From Paludibacter propionicigenes (GTDB lineage: Bacteria > Bacteroidota > Bacteroidia > Bacteroidales > JAIFNL01): a stretch of 47,200 nucleotides of DNA. A model generated the notes under the pieces. That model had not been told where the DNA came from. It made no database searches and saw nothing but the letters and a program-made list of their open reading frames with translations. Below are positions 1 through 8,698 of this stretch, piece by piece. Position numbers and translations under genes: made by a program. The DNA lies in assembly GCA_020721325.1 (NCBI GenBank), contig DYNA01000016.1, positions 1 to 47,200 on the forward strand, written 5' to 3'. How positions within the stretch are numbered: position 1 is the first letter of the stretch; each line of letters starts with the position of its first letter.

Positions 1-175
1 ATTCGACCAAAAACAAAGTAAGATGTAAATGTTATTTATTTACGATTACATAGTATATACCCCATATTACAAAAAATAAAAATACGTACTTTACAAAAAA
101 ATTAAAATAAGAGTTAAAAAAAATCTTTTTTTTACAAAAAATAAAAATTAATTTATAAAAATATTCAATTTATTA

Positions 176-183
176 TAATTTTG
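176..183 (+). promoter_or_regulatory. Possible Bacteroidetes -7 element TAATTTTG (TAnnTTTG) upstream of lipoprotein gene
   Basis: Sequence TAATTTTG about 55 nt upstream of the ATG at 238; matches TAnnTTTG, but the background is AT-rich. Confidence 0.35.
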
Positions 184-237
184 CAAAAAAAAAAGCAAAA
201 GGCTAATTATTAATTATTTAAAAACGAGAATAAAAAA

Positions 238-822
238 ATGAAACAATTTGGATTTCTACTACTTACTATTTTTTTTCTGATAACAGTTTCATGCAGTGAA
301 AATGCGGAAAAATTAATTCAAGGAACATGGACTTTTGAAAAAATTGAGATTTTAAACCATGACGAACTTATTGAAAATCAAATCAATTTTAGCAAAGAAA
401 AATTAGAAAAGGATATTTTAGCAACGAAAAAAAAATTAGATGAAACGGAAGATGAAATAACGCGCGATGTACTGAAATCGAGCCTTTTACAATACGAAAC
501 CGCTTTGAAAGAATTACCCGAACGCGCAAAAGAAGCCAAAGAAAATACTTTAAAAGGTTTTGAAGAACTAAAAGGCAAAGCCAAACTGTTTTTTAAAGAA
601 GACTTTAAATATGAAATGAATTTATCAATGGAAGAAAAGTCGGAAGGTTCATGGAAAATAGACAGCAAAGAAAATATTTTAATGCTTATTGAATCAACTA
701 ATAATCAGACTATTGAGCGAAAACATGAGATTAAAAAAATTTCTAAAGATAAATTAATCATTGTTCGCGTAGAAGAAAAACAAGGCATGGTGATGAAAAT
801 GCAAATGGAATTGAAAAAATAA
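238..822 (+). CDS. Small lipoprotein, lipocalin-like/DUF-type fold possible
   Basis: 194 aa ORF, signal peptide with lipobox (LITVSC), conserved-looking 'IQGTWTFEKI...' start of mature protein. Confidence 0.8.
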   Translation: MKQFGFLLLTIFFLITVSCSENAEKLIQGTWTFEKIEILNHDELIENQINFSKEKLEKDILATKKKLDETEDEITRDVLKSSLLQYETALKELPERAKEAKENTLKGFEELKGKAKLFFKEDFKYEMNLSMEEKSEGSWKIDSKENILMLIESTNNQTIERKHEIKKISKDKLIIVRVEEKQGMVMKMQMELKK

Positions 823-832
823 AAATTTTGGT

Positions 833-879
833 AAAAAAGCTTTCTAAAAAATTATAAAATTTTATTAGAAAGCTTTTTT
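833..879. terminator. Bidirectional Rho-independent-like terminator
   Basis: Perfect inverted repeat AAAAAAGCTTTCTAA (833-847) / TTAGAAAGCTTTTTT (865-879) between convergent genes. Confidence 0.8.
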
Positions 880-881
880 CA

Positions 882-1436
882 TTATTTAATTTTCAGTCCG
901 TCTTTAAAAGGCAGAAAAGTCATAAAATCAGCGTGATGCACAATGTAAGCTTCGGTGGTTCGTTTGACCAAATCGCCTTCGTGTGCGTGAGCGGCTATAA
1001 TGTGGCACACCGCAGCCGGCACACCGCAAGCCTCAGCCAACGAAACGCCCGAAAACGGGTGGCGCAAATATTTTCCGTAATTGCCCTGAACAGCTTTTCC
1101 TTCTGCATTTAATTCATATTCAAGAAGTTTGCCCACATCAGCAAGAATTGCACCCGAAATAAGCACGTCCATATTTACGGGTAAATCTGTACCGTAAAAC
1201 TTATTGATTTGATTTCCGGAATCTCTTGCAATGTGAACCACAGAGCGTTTGTGTTCCATAAAAGTTACGCTCAAATTTGGAACCAACAATGTAAATGGAA
1301 TGGAGTTCAAATCTTCGGGAGTTAATACGCTTTTTTCTAAAGCCAACTTCCAAGTATTGGCGGTTTTTTCTCTCAAATCGGGGTCAGAAATCCAATTCAA
1401 TTCTTCGCCCCAAAGTTTCATAACAGCTTCGTTCAT
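882..1436 (-). CDS. HD-domain family protein (metal-dependent phosphohydrolase-like)
   Basis: 184 aa; HD-like spacing: 'VVHIARDSG', 'ILADVGKLLEYE', 'HIIAAHAHEGD', 'YIVHHADF'. Confidence 0.75.
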   Translation of the reverse strand: MNEAVMKLWGEELNWISDPDLREKTANTWKLALEKSVLTPEDLNSIPFTLLVPNLSVTFMEHKRSVVHIARDSGNQINKFYGTDLPVNMDVLISGAILADVGKLLEYELNAEGKAVQGNYGKYLRHPFSGVSLAEACGVPAAVCHIIAAHAHEGDLVKRTTEAYIVHHADFMTFLPFKDGLKIK

Positions 1437-1446
1437 AGCTATTTAA

Positions 1447-2643
1447 TTATTTGAGTTTATCAATAATTGCTTGAGCCATTTCTTGAGTAGAAGCAGCACC
1501 ATTTTGAATGGCTTCAGGCGCACCGCGCATTTTCATCATGTCGTAAGTGCGTACTTTTCCTTCGGCAATCACTTCGGCAACGGCGGTTCTAATTTTTTTA
1601 GCTTTCTCATTTTCACCCACATAGTCGAGCATCATGCAAGCCGATTCAATCATTGCAATCGGATTTACGATAGATACCTCATAATCAGCATATTTTGGAG
1701 CCGAACCGTGTGTAGGTTCAAAAACAGCTACGCCACTCTCCGACCATTGTGCGCTGCATGCAAAACCCAAACCACCAATTAATCCGGCAAAAGCATCGGA
1801 AACAATATCGCCAAACATGTTGCCGGCAACGATAACTCCGTAATTTTCAGGGTTTTTAGTGAGCCACATCATTTGTGCATCAATATTGGTGTTCCAGAGT
1901 TCTATTTCAGGATATTCGTTTTTTTGCATGGTTTTAGCCATTTTATACATCATGCCCGATGTTTCGCGAATTACATTGGGTTTTTCGGCAAGGGTAACCG
2001 ATTTGTAACCATATTTTCGGGCGTGTTCAAAAGCGGCTTTCAAAATTCTTTCGGTTGCTTTTTTTGTAAAAATACGAGTAGAAATAGAAATTTCTTCTTT
2101 AGGAGTACTACCAAAATTCTTTTTAAATTTTGGGTGAGTCATAAAGGCATCATAAACTTTTTCTTCAGGGTTTGACCATTCAACACCACCGTAAAGTCCT
2201 TCGGTATTTTGTCTGAAAATAACAACATCTACTTCGGGTTCTTCAATTTCAGAACCGAAGCCGCGACGCACAAAATTTAACGGATTTCCTTTGTAAGTTT
2301 TGCACGGACGCGCACAAATGTCGAGATTGAAATGCTGACGCAAACCCACAATTGGGCTTGAATAAACCAACCCCTTGCTTTGAAGTTCGGGAATTAACTC
2401 ATTGGCAGCTTCTTCTTTGGGTTTGGAAGTGATGGCTCCAAACAAACCAATTTTATGTTCTTCTAAAAGTTTTAACGTTCTATCGGGCAGAGGATTACTT
2501 TCTTTGCACCAAAATTCCCAACCTATATCGCCGTTTACATATTCGGCTTCAAAACCGGCTGCATCTAATACTTTTATGGCTTCCTCTAAAACTACTTTTC
2601 CTATGCCATCGCCCGGCATTGCTACGATTGTTCTTTTCGACAT
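1447..2643 (-). CDS. Isocitrate/isopropylmalate dehydrogenase family protein
   Basis: 398 aa; 'MPGDGIGKVV', 'RQNTEGLYGGVEW', 'GNMFGDIVSDAFAGLIGGLGF', 'FEPTHGSAPKYA'. Confidence 0.9.
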   Translation of the reverse strand: MSKRTIVAMPGDGIGKVVLEEAIKVLDAAGFEAEYVNGDIGWEFWCKESNPLPDRTLKLLEEHKIGLFGAITSKPKEEAANELIPELQSKGLVYSSPIVGLRQHFNLDICARPCKTYKGNPLNFVRRGFGSEIEEPEVDVVIFRQNTEGLYGGVEWSNPEEKVYDAFMTHPKFKKNFGSTPKEEISISTRIFTKKATERILKAAFEHARKYGYKSVTLAEKPNVIRETSGMMYKMAKTMQKNEYPEIELWNTNIDAQMMWLTKNPENYGVIVAGNMFGDIVSDAFAGLIGGLGFACSAQWSESGVAVFEPTHGSAPKYADYEVSIVNPIAMIESACMMLDYVGENEKAKKIRTAVAEVIAEGKVRTYDMMKMRGAPEAIQNGAASTQEMAQAIIDKLK

Positions 2644-2775
2644 ACTATAAAATTTTATAAATTTTTAATATTAAAATTGTTTTTTTCAAAAGTTTATTTT
2701 TGTCAAAAATAAGTTTTTTTGTAAAAAAAATAAAATTTTTGACTATGTTATAAAACTATTTTTTTCAAAAAAAAT

Positions 2776-2803
2776 AACCCTTTTTGGAAAACCAAAAAGG
2801 GTT
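2776..2803 (-). terminator. Rho-independent terminator of the DUF349 gene
   Basis: Perfect 12-bp stem AACCCTTTTTGG/CCAAAAAGGGTT, AAAA loop, followed by a T-rich run when read on the minus strand. Confidence 0.85.
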
Positions 2804-2850
2804 CATAAAGTATAACAAAATGAAATTACAAATTCTTAAATATCAACTAA

Positions 2851-4893
2851 TTAAACATCAGAACCATCAATTAAAGCAATTTTTTGTTTGATGTCGTCAG
2901 CTTTTTTCTTAGATGCAAGTATTTGATTTTTAACATCTTGAATTAAAGCATCGGCATTTTTGGTTTTAGCAAAAAAGCCAATATTGTTTTCAAGTGTAAC
3001 AATGTCATTATTAATCTTTTGCAATTGATTTACCAATTTTTCTCTTTCGCCTTTCATTTTACCCGAACCGGCAGAAGATAAATTTTCGATTTTTTGTTTA
3101 AATCTCAAATTGCTTCTTTCGCGTTGGTTTAAATTGATTCGATTGAATTTTGCATCGAGCTGTTTTCTAAATTCGGTAATCAATTCGTCTTTTTTATCAA
3201 AAGGAACATGACCTATGTTTAACCATTCATTTTGAAGATTTTTAAGGGTTTGCATACCTTCTTCAATGTTGTTGGTTTCGTCAAAACTTTTGATTTTTTC
3301 AATAATTTCGAGTTTTAAACGCAAGTTTTCGTCTTGAGTTTTATCAATGGAATTGAAATGTTCTGATTTTTTATTGAAAAAATTATCGCAAGCGGCTCTA
3401 AAACGTTTCCAAACAAGGTCAGAATGTTTGCGTGGAACGGGACCAATTTCTTTCCAGCGTTTTTGCAAAGCAATAAATTCGTCTGTAACTTTTTTCCATT
3501 CGTTGCTTTCTTTCAAACTTTCGGCTTGAACGCAAAGGTCAATTTTGAGTTGTAAATTATTGTTTTGCTCATTTTTCAAACTATCAAAGAAAGCTCTTTT
3601 TTGTTGGAAAAACAAATCGCAAGCATCTCTAAAGCGTTGATATATAGCTGTATTCTCTTTTTTAGGAGCAAAACCAATTAAACGCCAGATTTTTTGAAGT
3701 TCAATAATTTCTTTGGATTTTTCGTCCCATTCTTTAATGGTTTCAGTTCTGTGAGCATTAATTTCGTCCACTTTTTCGCAAATAAGCGTTTTGGCTTTCA
3801 AATTATTATTTTGCTCTTCTTTGAGCGATTCAAAGTGGTCTTGATGGTTTTTATTTATCTGATTTGTAGCTCTTTTGAAGCGTTCCCAGAGTTCATCTTT
3901 TTTCTGAGTAGGCACCGGACCGGCTTCGCGCCAGAGTTCGTGTAATTCTTGCAACTTCTTGAAAGCTAAAATAATACTTGGTTCTAAAAGCAATTCTTCG
4001 GCTTGTTCGCAAAGTTGAGTTTTCACTTCGAGATTTTTTTTCAAATCTAAATCTCTAAGTTCTTGATTTATTTTAACATAAGCATAAAAACTTTCAACGC
4101 TTGCATGGTAATTATCCCAAAGTTCTTTTACCGAATTTTGAGGAACAAGACCTATTTCGCGCCATTCTTGTTGTAAAACTTTAAATTCGTTAAAAGTCTC
4201 ATTAAAAGCTTCTTCCTTATTAATTAAGTGGTTTATTTTTTCAATAATTTGATGCTTTTTAGCCAAATTAGCTTCTTTTTCTTTCTCTAAATTTTTAATA
4301 AATTCGGCTTTTGCATCTTTATAAAGTTTTAAAAGTTGTTTTAAATCTTCTTCAACTTTATCTTTTTCAGGAACAAATGGAAGACGCTCATTTTCTTCAA
4401 GTTCGATATTTTTTTTCTCATGCTCGTCGGCTAATTTTTTTAGTTCTACATTGTAAATTTTGTAAAAATTCAACTTAATAGCCTCAACATCAGCCTTAAT
4501 AGCATTCACTTCGCCTACCGAAATAATTTCTCGCAATTTATCAACCAATTCAGCCTTAGAGAAATTTGAATAATCAATGCTTGGGGTTTCTAACGGCTCG
4601 TCTTCCTCCTCCATTTCTTCTTCAGCCATTGTATTTTCAAAGTGACTAATAATTGGGTCAATCTGTTCCTTTTCAACAGCTATTGAGTTATTAATCACAA
4701 CATTACTTTGTGCTTCCTTGGGTTCAATTTTTTCCGATTCTACCTTTTTACTTTCGGGAAAGTCGTAAACTTTTCCGGTTTTTTCGGCAATTCGTCTTAA
4801 AATTTCATCAGCCGCACTTAATTTTTTTTCGTTTTTTTCTGTAGAAACCGAAGTTTCTTGGTTCGATACCTGATTATTCAAATTTTCGTTCAT
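2851..4893 (-). CDS. DUF349 repeat protein
   Basis: 680 aa; about five repeats with core 'W(R/K)xIGxVP...LWxRFRxAxDxFF' and coiled-coil segments. Confidence 0.85.
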   Translation of the reverse strand: MNENLNNQVSNQETSVSTEKNEKKLSAADEILRRIAEKTGKVYDFPESKKVESEKIEPKEAQSNVVINNSIAVEKEQIDPIISHFENTMAEEEMEEEDEPLETPSIDYSNFSKAELVDKLREIISVGEVNAIKADVEAIKLNFYKIYNVELKKLADEHEKKNIELEENERLPFVPEKDKVEEDLKQLLKLYKDAKAEFIKNLEKEKEANLAKKHQIIEKINHLINKEEAFNETFNEFKVLQQEWREIGLVPQNSVKELWDNYHASVESFYAYVKINQELRDLDLKKNLEVKTQLCEQAEELLLEPSIILAFKKLQELHELWREAGPVPTQKKDELWERFKRATNQINKNHQDHFESLKEEQNNNLKAKTLICEKVDEINAHRTETIKEWDEKSKEIIELQKIWRLIGFAPKKENTAIYQRFRDACDLFFQQKRAFFDSLKNEQNNNLQLKIDLCVQAESLKESNEWKKVTDEFIALQKRWKEIGPVPRKHSDLVWKRFRAACDNFFNKKSEHFNSIDKTQDENLRLKLEIIEKIKSFDETNNIEEGMQTLKNLQNEWLNIGHVPFDKKDELITEFRKQLDAKFNRINLNQRERSNLRFKQKIENLSSAGSGKMKGEREKLVNQLQKINNDIVTLENNIGFFAKTKNADALIQDVKNQILASKKKADDIKQKIALIDGSDV

Positions 4894-5418
4894 GAGATAT
4901 AGTTTGGAAATCGTAATACTTTAACTATAAATAATTTATAGTCGTTTAGAGTTCGTTTTTTGTTTTTTAAAAAAACAAAATTAGCTTTCAATTTTCTTTT
5001 TTAATAATTTTTTAATACTATTTTTTTTATAAAAATCTTATTTTCAATTGTTTTAAAAAAATGCTTTCCATTTTTTTTAAGTAAAAACAGATTTTTTGAA
5101 AGGACGAAATTAAATAATCTGCTAATATGCTCAAAAAAAAAATTGAAAAAAAATTGAAAACTCAAAATCTTTAACATTTAAAACTCAAAAAAAGTTTGCT
5201 GAATTATCTTAATTAATTGAATTTTAATATTTTACAAATGTTATCATTGATGTTAAATTTTCAATAAACAAACATTTTTTTTTATTTTTTTAAAAAATTT
5301 TTTTTTTAATCAAAGAACTTGGCTATTTACCAAATTGTTTAGATATTTGTAAAATAAAATAAATAAAATAATAAAATAAAAAATATTTTTAACACAATGA
5401 ATATCAATTAAATACATT

Positions 5419-6093
5419 ATGCGAATAGATATACTAACCGTTGTACCGGAATTGCTCGAAAGTCCATTTCAACATTCGATTATAAAAAGGGCGATTGAAA
5501 AAAAACTGGTAGAAGTTCATATTCACAATATTAGGGATTATTCGCTCGACAAGCATCGCAAAACGGACGATTATGCCTTTAGCGGTGATGCAGGTATGGT
5601 AATGACTATACAACCCATTGAAACACTGATAAATAAATTAAAAAAAGAACGAAATTACGACACCATTATTTATACCAGCCCAGACGGACAACGATTGGAT
5701 CAAAACAAATGCAATAATTTATCAACTTTAACTAATATTATGATACTTTGCGGTCATTACAAAGGAGTTGACCAGCGAGTTCGCGATTATTTAATCACCG
5801 AAGAAATTTCAATTGGCGATTATGTACTTTCAGGTGGCGAATTGGCAGCGGCAATAATTTCGGATAGCATTATTCGGCTTATTCCGGGAGTTTTGAGCGA
5901 CGAAACTTCGGCATTATTCGATTCATTTCAAGACAATTTGCTCGCTCCTCCGGTTTATACGCGCCCGGCAGATTATAAAGGCATGAAAGTACCTGAAATT
6001 TTACTTTCGGGCAACCAAAAAGCCATAGATAATTGGAAATTAGAACAATCCATTGAAAGAACCAAACAATTAAGACCCGATTTATTAAAATAA
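5419..6093 (+). CDS. trmD: tRNA (guanine-N1)-methyltransferase TrmD
   Basis: 224 aa; '[13 protein letters not shown]', '[17 protein letters not shown]', '[16 protein letters not shown]', '[29 protein letters not shown]'. Confidence 0.96.
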   Translation: MRIDILTVVPELLESPFQHSIIKRAIEKKLVEVHIHNIRDYSLDKHRKTDDYAFSGDAGMVMTIQPIETLINKLKKERNYDTIIYTSPDGQRLDQNKCNNLSTLTNIMILCGHYKGVDQRVRDYLITEEISIGDYVLSGGELAAAIISDSIIRLIPGVLSDETSALFDSFQDNLLAPPVYTRPADYKGMKVPEILLSGNQKAIDNWKLEQSIERTKQLRPDLLK

Positions 6094-6104
6094 AAAATAA
6101 AAAA

Positions 6105-6284
6105 ATGAAAAAAATACTGATTTTATTACTTTCGTTAAGCCTTTTTTGGGCTTGTAACTCTGAATCAAGTGAAAATGAAGAACTTGGAACAGAAGAAAAC
6201 AATACTGAAAATGTTAATTTAGAAGAAGATTTAGGAGAATTGGAAGAAGAATTGAATACAGAAAAAGATAGTTTGAAAAAATAA
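6105..6284 (+). CDS. Small acidic lipoprotein (59 aa), not in the supplied ORF list
   Basis: Translated by eye: MKKILILLLSLSLFWACNSESSENEELGTEENNTENVNLEEDLGELEEELNTEKDSLKK; lipobox LFWAC; 11 nt after trmD stop. Confidence 0.65.
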   Translation: MKKILILLLSLSLFWACNSESSENEELGTEENNTENVNLEEDLGELEEELNTEKDSLKK

Positions 6285-6292
6285 ATACCAGA

Positions 6293-7213
6293 TTATTTAA
6301 AATATTTTCCTTGAAAAGTATTTCTAACTTTCATGCGTTTAATTATTTTATCAACAATTTGAAAATTTTTCAAACCGTTCCAATTCGGGCTAATTATCAT
6401 CTCTCTGGGCGATTCGCTAATGAAACGTTCGAGCATTATTGAAGGCGAAAGCAATTCGAGAAAATCAATCACTAAATCAATGTATTCGTCGGCAGAAAAC
6501 TGATGAAAAATATTTGGATTTTCGGCAAATTGTTTTGCCATTTTAGTTCCTTTAAGTATTTGAAGTTGATGAATTTTGAGTGTTTGAAAAGGTAATTTAG
6601 AGAGAATTTGAGCTTGTTCCAAAATTTCAGCTCGAGTTTCATTTGGTAAGCCCAAAATTAAATGAACTCCAACGGAAATGCCAAATTTTGCTATCATTTC
6701 GAGAGCTTGAACGGTTTCAAGGTGCGTATGTCCGCGATTAATAAATTCAAGAGTTTTATCGTGCGTACTTTCTACGCCAAGTTCTAATACAACAAAATAT
6801 TTTTCCGATAATTCTTTAAGATAGTTAAGTATTTGAATATCAATGGCATCTGGGCGTGTAGCTACTACTAAACCAATAATTTTTGGATTGGCTAACGCTT
6901 CGGAGTAAATTTTTTTTAAATGTTCTAAATCGGCATAAGTGTTTGTATAAGCCTGAAAATAAGCTAAATACATTTGAGTTTTGTATTTTTTTTCAAAAAA
7001 AGCCATTCCCTCATTTATTTGTTGCGTAACCGACTTTTCAGGCGAACAATAAAATGGGTTAAAACTTTTATTGACACAATACGTGCAGCCTCCAAAAGCT
7101 TTAGTTCCATCGCGATTAGGGCAAGTAAAACCGGCATCTATCGAAATTTTTTGAACACGTTGCGAAAATAAGTTTTTAAAATATCTATTGTAGTTATTAA
7201 ATAATTCAATCAT
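6293..7213 (-). CDS. Radical SAM protein, TIGR01212/YhcC-like family
   Basis: 306 aa; 'CPNRDGTKAFGGCTYC', 'HLILGLPNET', 'LKIHQLQILKGT'. Confidence 0.88.
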   Translation of the reverse strand: MIELFNNYNRYFKNLFSQRVQKISIDAGFTCPNRDGTKAFGGCTYCVNKSFNPFYCSPEKSVTQQINEGMAFFEKKYKTQMYLAYFQAYTNTYADLEHLKKIYSEALANPKIIGLVVATRPDAIDIQILNYLKELSEKYFVVLELGVESTHDKTLEFINRGHTHLETVQALEMIAKFGISVGVHLILGLPNETRAEILEQAQILSKLPFQTLKIHQLQILKGTKMAKQFAENPNIFHQFSADEYIDLVIDFLELLSPSIMLERFISESPREMIISPNWNGLKNFQIVDKIIKRMKVRNTFQGKYFK

Positions 7214-7296
7214 TCTATATAATTAATTTTCAATAAATTAAATCTTTTTTTACTTTTAAAATTCATGCAAAAATAAATATTTTCGTTTTAAAAAAA

Positions 7297-8628
7297 TTAA
7301 AATAAATTCTTATGATAAATCAAATTAACCTGTTTAATTAAATCCTCCCGATTTGTGGAAGTTACATTGATTAAATAATATGGTTTTTCACCCAAAAGCA
7401 TTTTCCAACGCCAATATAATTGACTGATAGTCTTATCATTACCATTATCATACCACCACGCAGTAAAAAGGTTTTCATTTTTCTCGGTCTTTAAAACAGA
7501 GTAATAAAATTTTATATTTTTAATTTGAATAATTTCTTCTTTTGAAAAATTATAACCGCTTCCTTTCCAACAAATTAATGGGGTATGGTCAGCGGCATAA
7601 AAGTTTACCGGCGGCTTAATATAAATTAATAAATTATCATTTGAAAATTGTAAAACATTATCACTAACTAACTGTTTTTTTAAATTTTCTATTCTAATAT
7701 TGTCATTAAAATTTGCCAATGTAGAACCTCTAAAACTATCTCTATAAAAATTTAAAATACCTAAAAATAAAAGTAGAATAAAAGAAAATATTAAATTTTT
7801 AACTAAAACTTTTTTTGTAAAAATTGAAATAGTCCTTTTTATACCTGAAATATTCTTAAAATTTAAAAATGAAATACGAAAAAAAGCATGAACAAAAAAA
7901 TAAAAAGGCAGTAAAAAATAAATAAAAAAAGATAAAAGCCCAAATAATTCGTGTTCAATGCTATCTATCTGTAAATCAAACAAAACAATACCTATAATTC
8001 GCATAAAATTAGAAAAAATATTCAGAAAAACGGCAACAAAAAGCATCAAAAAAATGTGAATATAATTCGCAACTTTATGAATCTTTTTTTCACGATGCGA
8101 AATAATAAGCAAAGCAAAAAGCAAACCAATTGAAAATAAGTTCATTCCCATACACTCAGGAGCAACTTTGTATGTATTTTGACCAAATAAAATTAGATTT
8201 CCACTGAATTGAATGCCTTCAAAAAAAGGTTTCAAAACCCAAACAGCCGATTTTGTAAGCCACAAACGAATATTGAATCCAAACACTTGAAAAAGGTATG
8301 AAGCCAATGGTGAAGCAATAAAAAGATAAAAAATGGGCAAATTATTGAGTTTTCCAAATAAAAATTCGATTAAAAATAAAAGAAAAAAGAAAAAACCAAA
8401 AAAATACAAGGATTGAATCTTTAGAATAGGGTAAAAAATTAAAAAAAATAGAGAAAAATAAAAATAACGACTACTTTTTGTTCCTTCCGGCAAAAAATAC
8501 ATTGCGAATGGTGATAAAAGTATGGCAAAAACAATTTGATTATTCAGATTCAAATAAAAAAGTAAATTTTGGAAACTTAATAGACAAGCAAATATTAAAA
8601 GCGGAATAAAAATAAATTTTTCTTTCAT
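7297..8628 (-). CDS. xrtN: Exosortase (XrtN-type) with C-terminal EpsI-like domain
   Basis: 443 aa polytopic protein; candidate catalytic Cys 'VAPECMGMN', Arg 'FSNFMRIIGIV', His 'DSIEHELFG'; C-terminal 'DHTPLICWKGSGYNF' resembles EpsI; sits next to a protein with a PEP-CTERM-like tail. Confidence 0.82.
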   Translation of the reverse strand: MKEKFIFIPLLIFACLLSFQNLLFYLNLNNQIVFAILLSPFAMYFLPEGTKSSRYFYFSLFFLIFYPILKIQSLYFFGFFFFLLFLIEFLFGKLNNLPIFYLFIASPLASYLFQVFGFNIRLWLTKSAVWVLKPFFEGIQFSGNLILFGQNTYKVAPECMGMNLFSIGLLFALLIISHREKKIHKVANYIHIFLMLFVAVFLNIFSNFMRIIGIVLFDLQIDSIEHELFGLLSFFIYFLLPFYFFVHAFFRISFLNFKNISGIKRTISIFTKKVLVKNLIFSFILLLFLGILNFYRDSFRGSTLANFNDNIRIENLKKQLVSDNVLQFSNDNLLIYIKPPVNFYAADHTPLICWKGSGYNFSKEEIIQIKNIKFYYSVLKTEKNENLFTAWWYDNGNDKTISQLYWRWKMLLGEKPYYLINVTSTNREDLIKQVNLIYHKNLF

Positions 8629-8654
8629 AAAATACTAATTATTAAGATTTTAAA

Positions 8655-8686
8655 GAATTTAACTGCCACAAAAGGCAGTTAAATTC
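8655..8686 (-). other. Strong intergenic hairpin between VIT/PEP-CTERM gene and exosortase gene
   Basis: Perfect 13-bp stem GAATTTAACTGCC (8655-8667) / GGCAGTTAAATTC (8674-8686), 6-nt loop. Confidence 0.8.
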
Positions 8687-8698
8687 ACTCAATTGAAA

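Noticed and set aside
378-668. Antisense ORFs inside confident genes (378-668, 1471-1782, 1873-2175, 17056-17574, 25643-25945, 33628-33972 and similar)
   Set aside because: Lie wholly or mostly opposite well-supported genes, with low-complexity translations lacking motifs; byproducts of codon bias.
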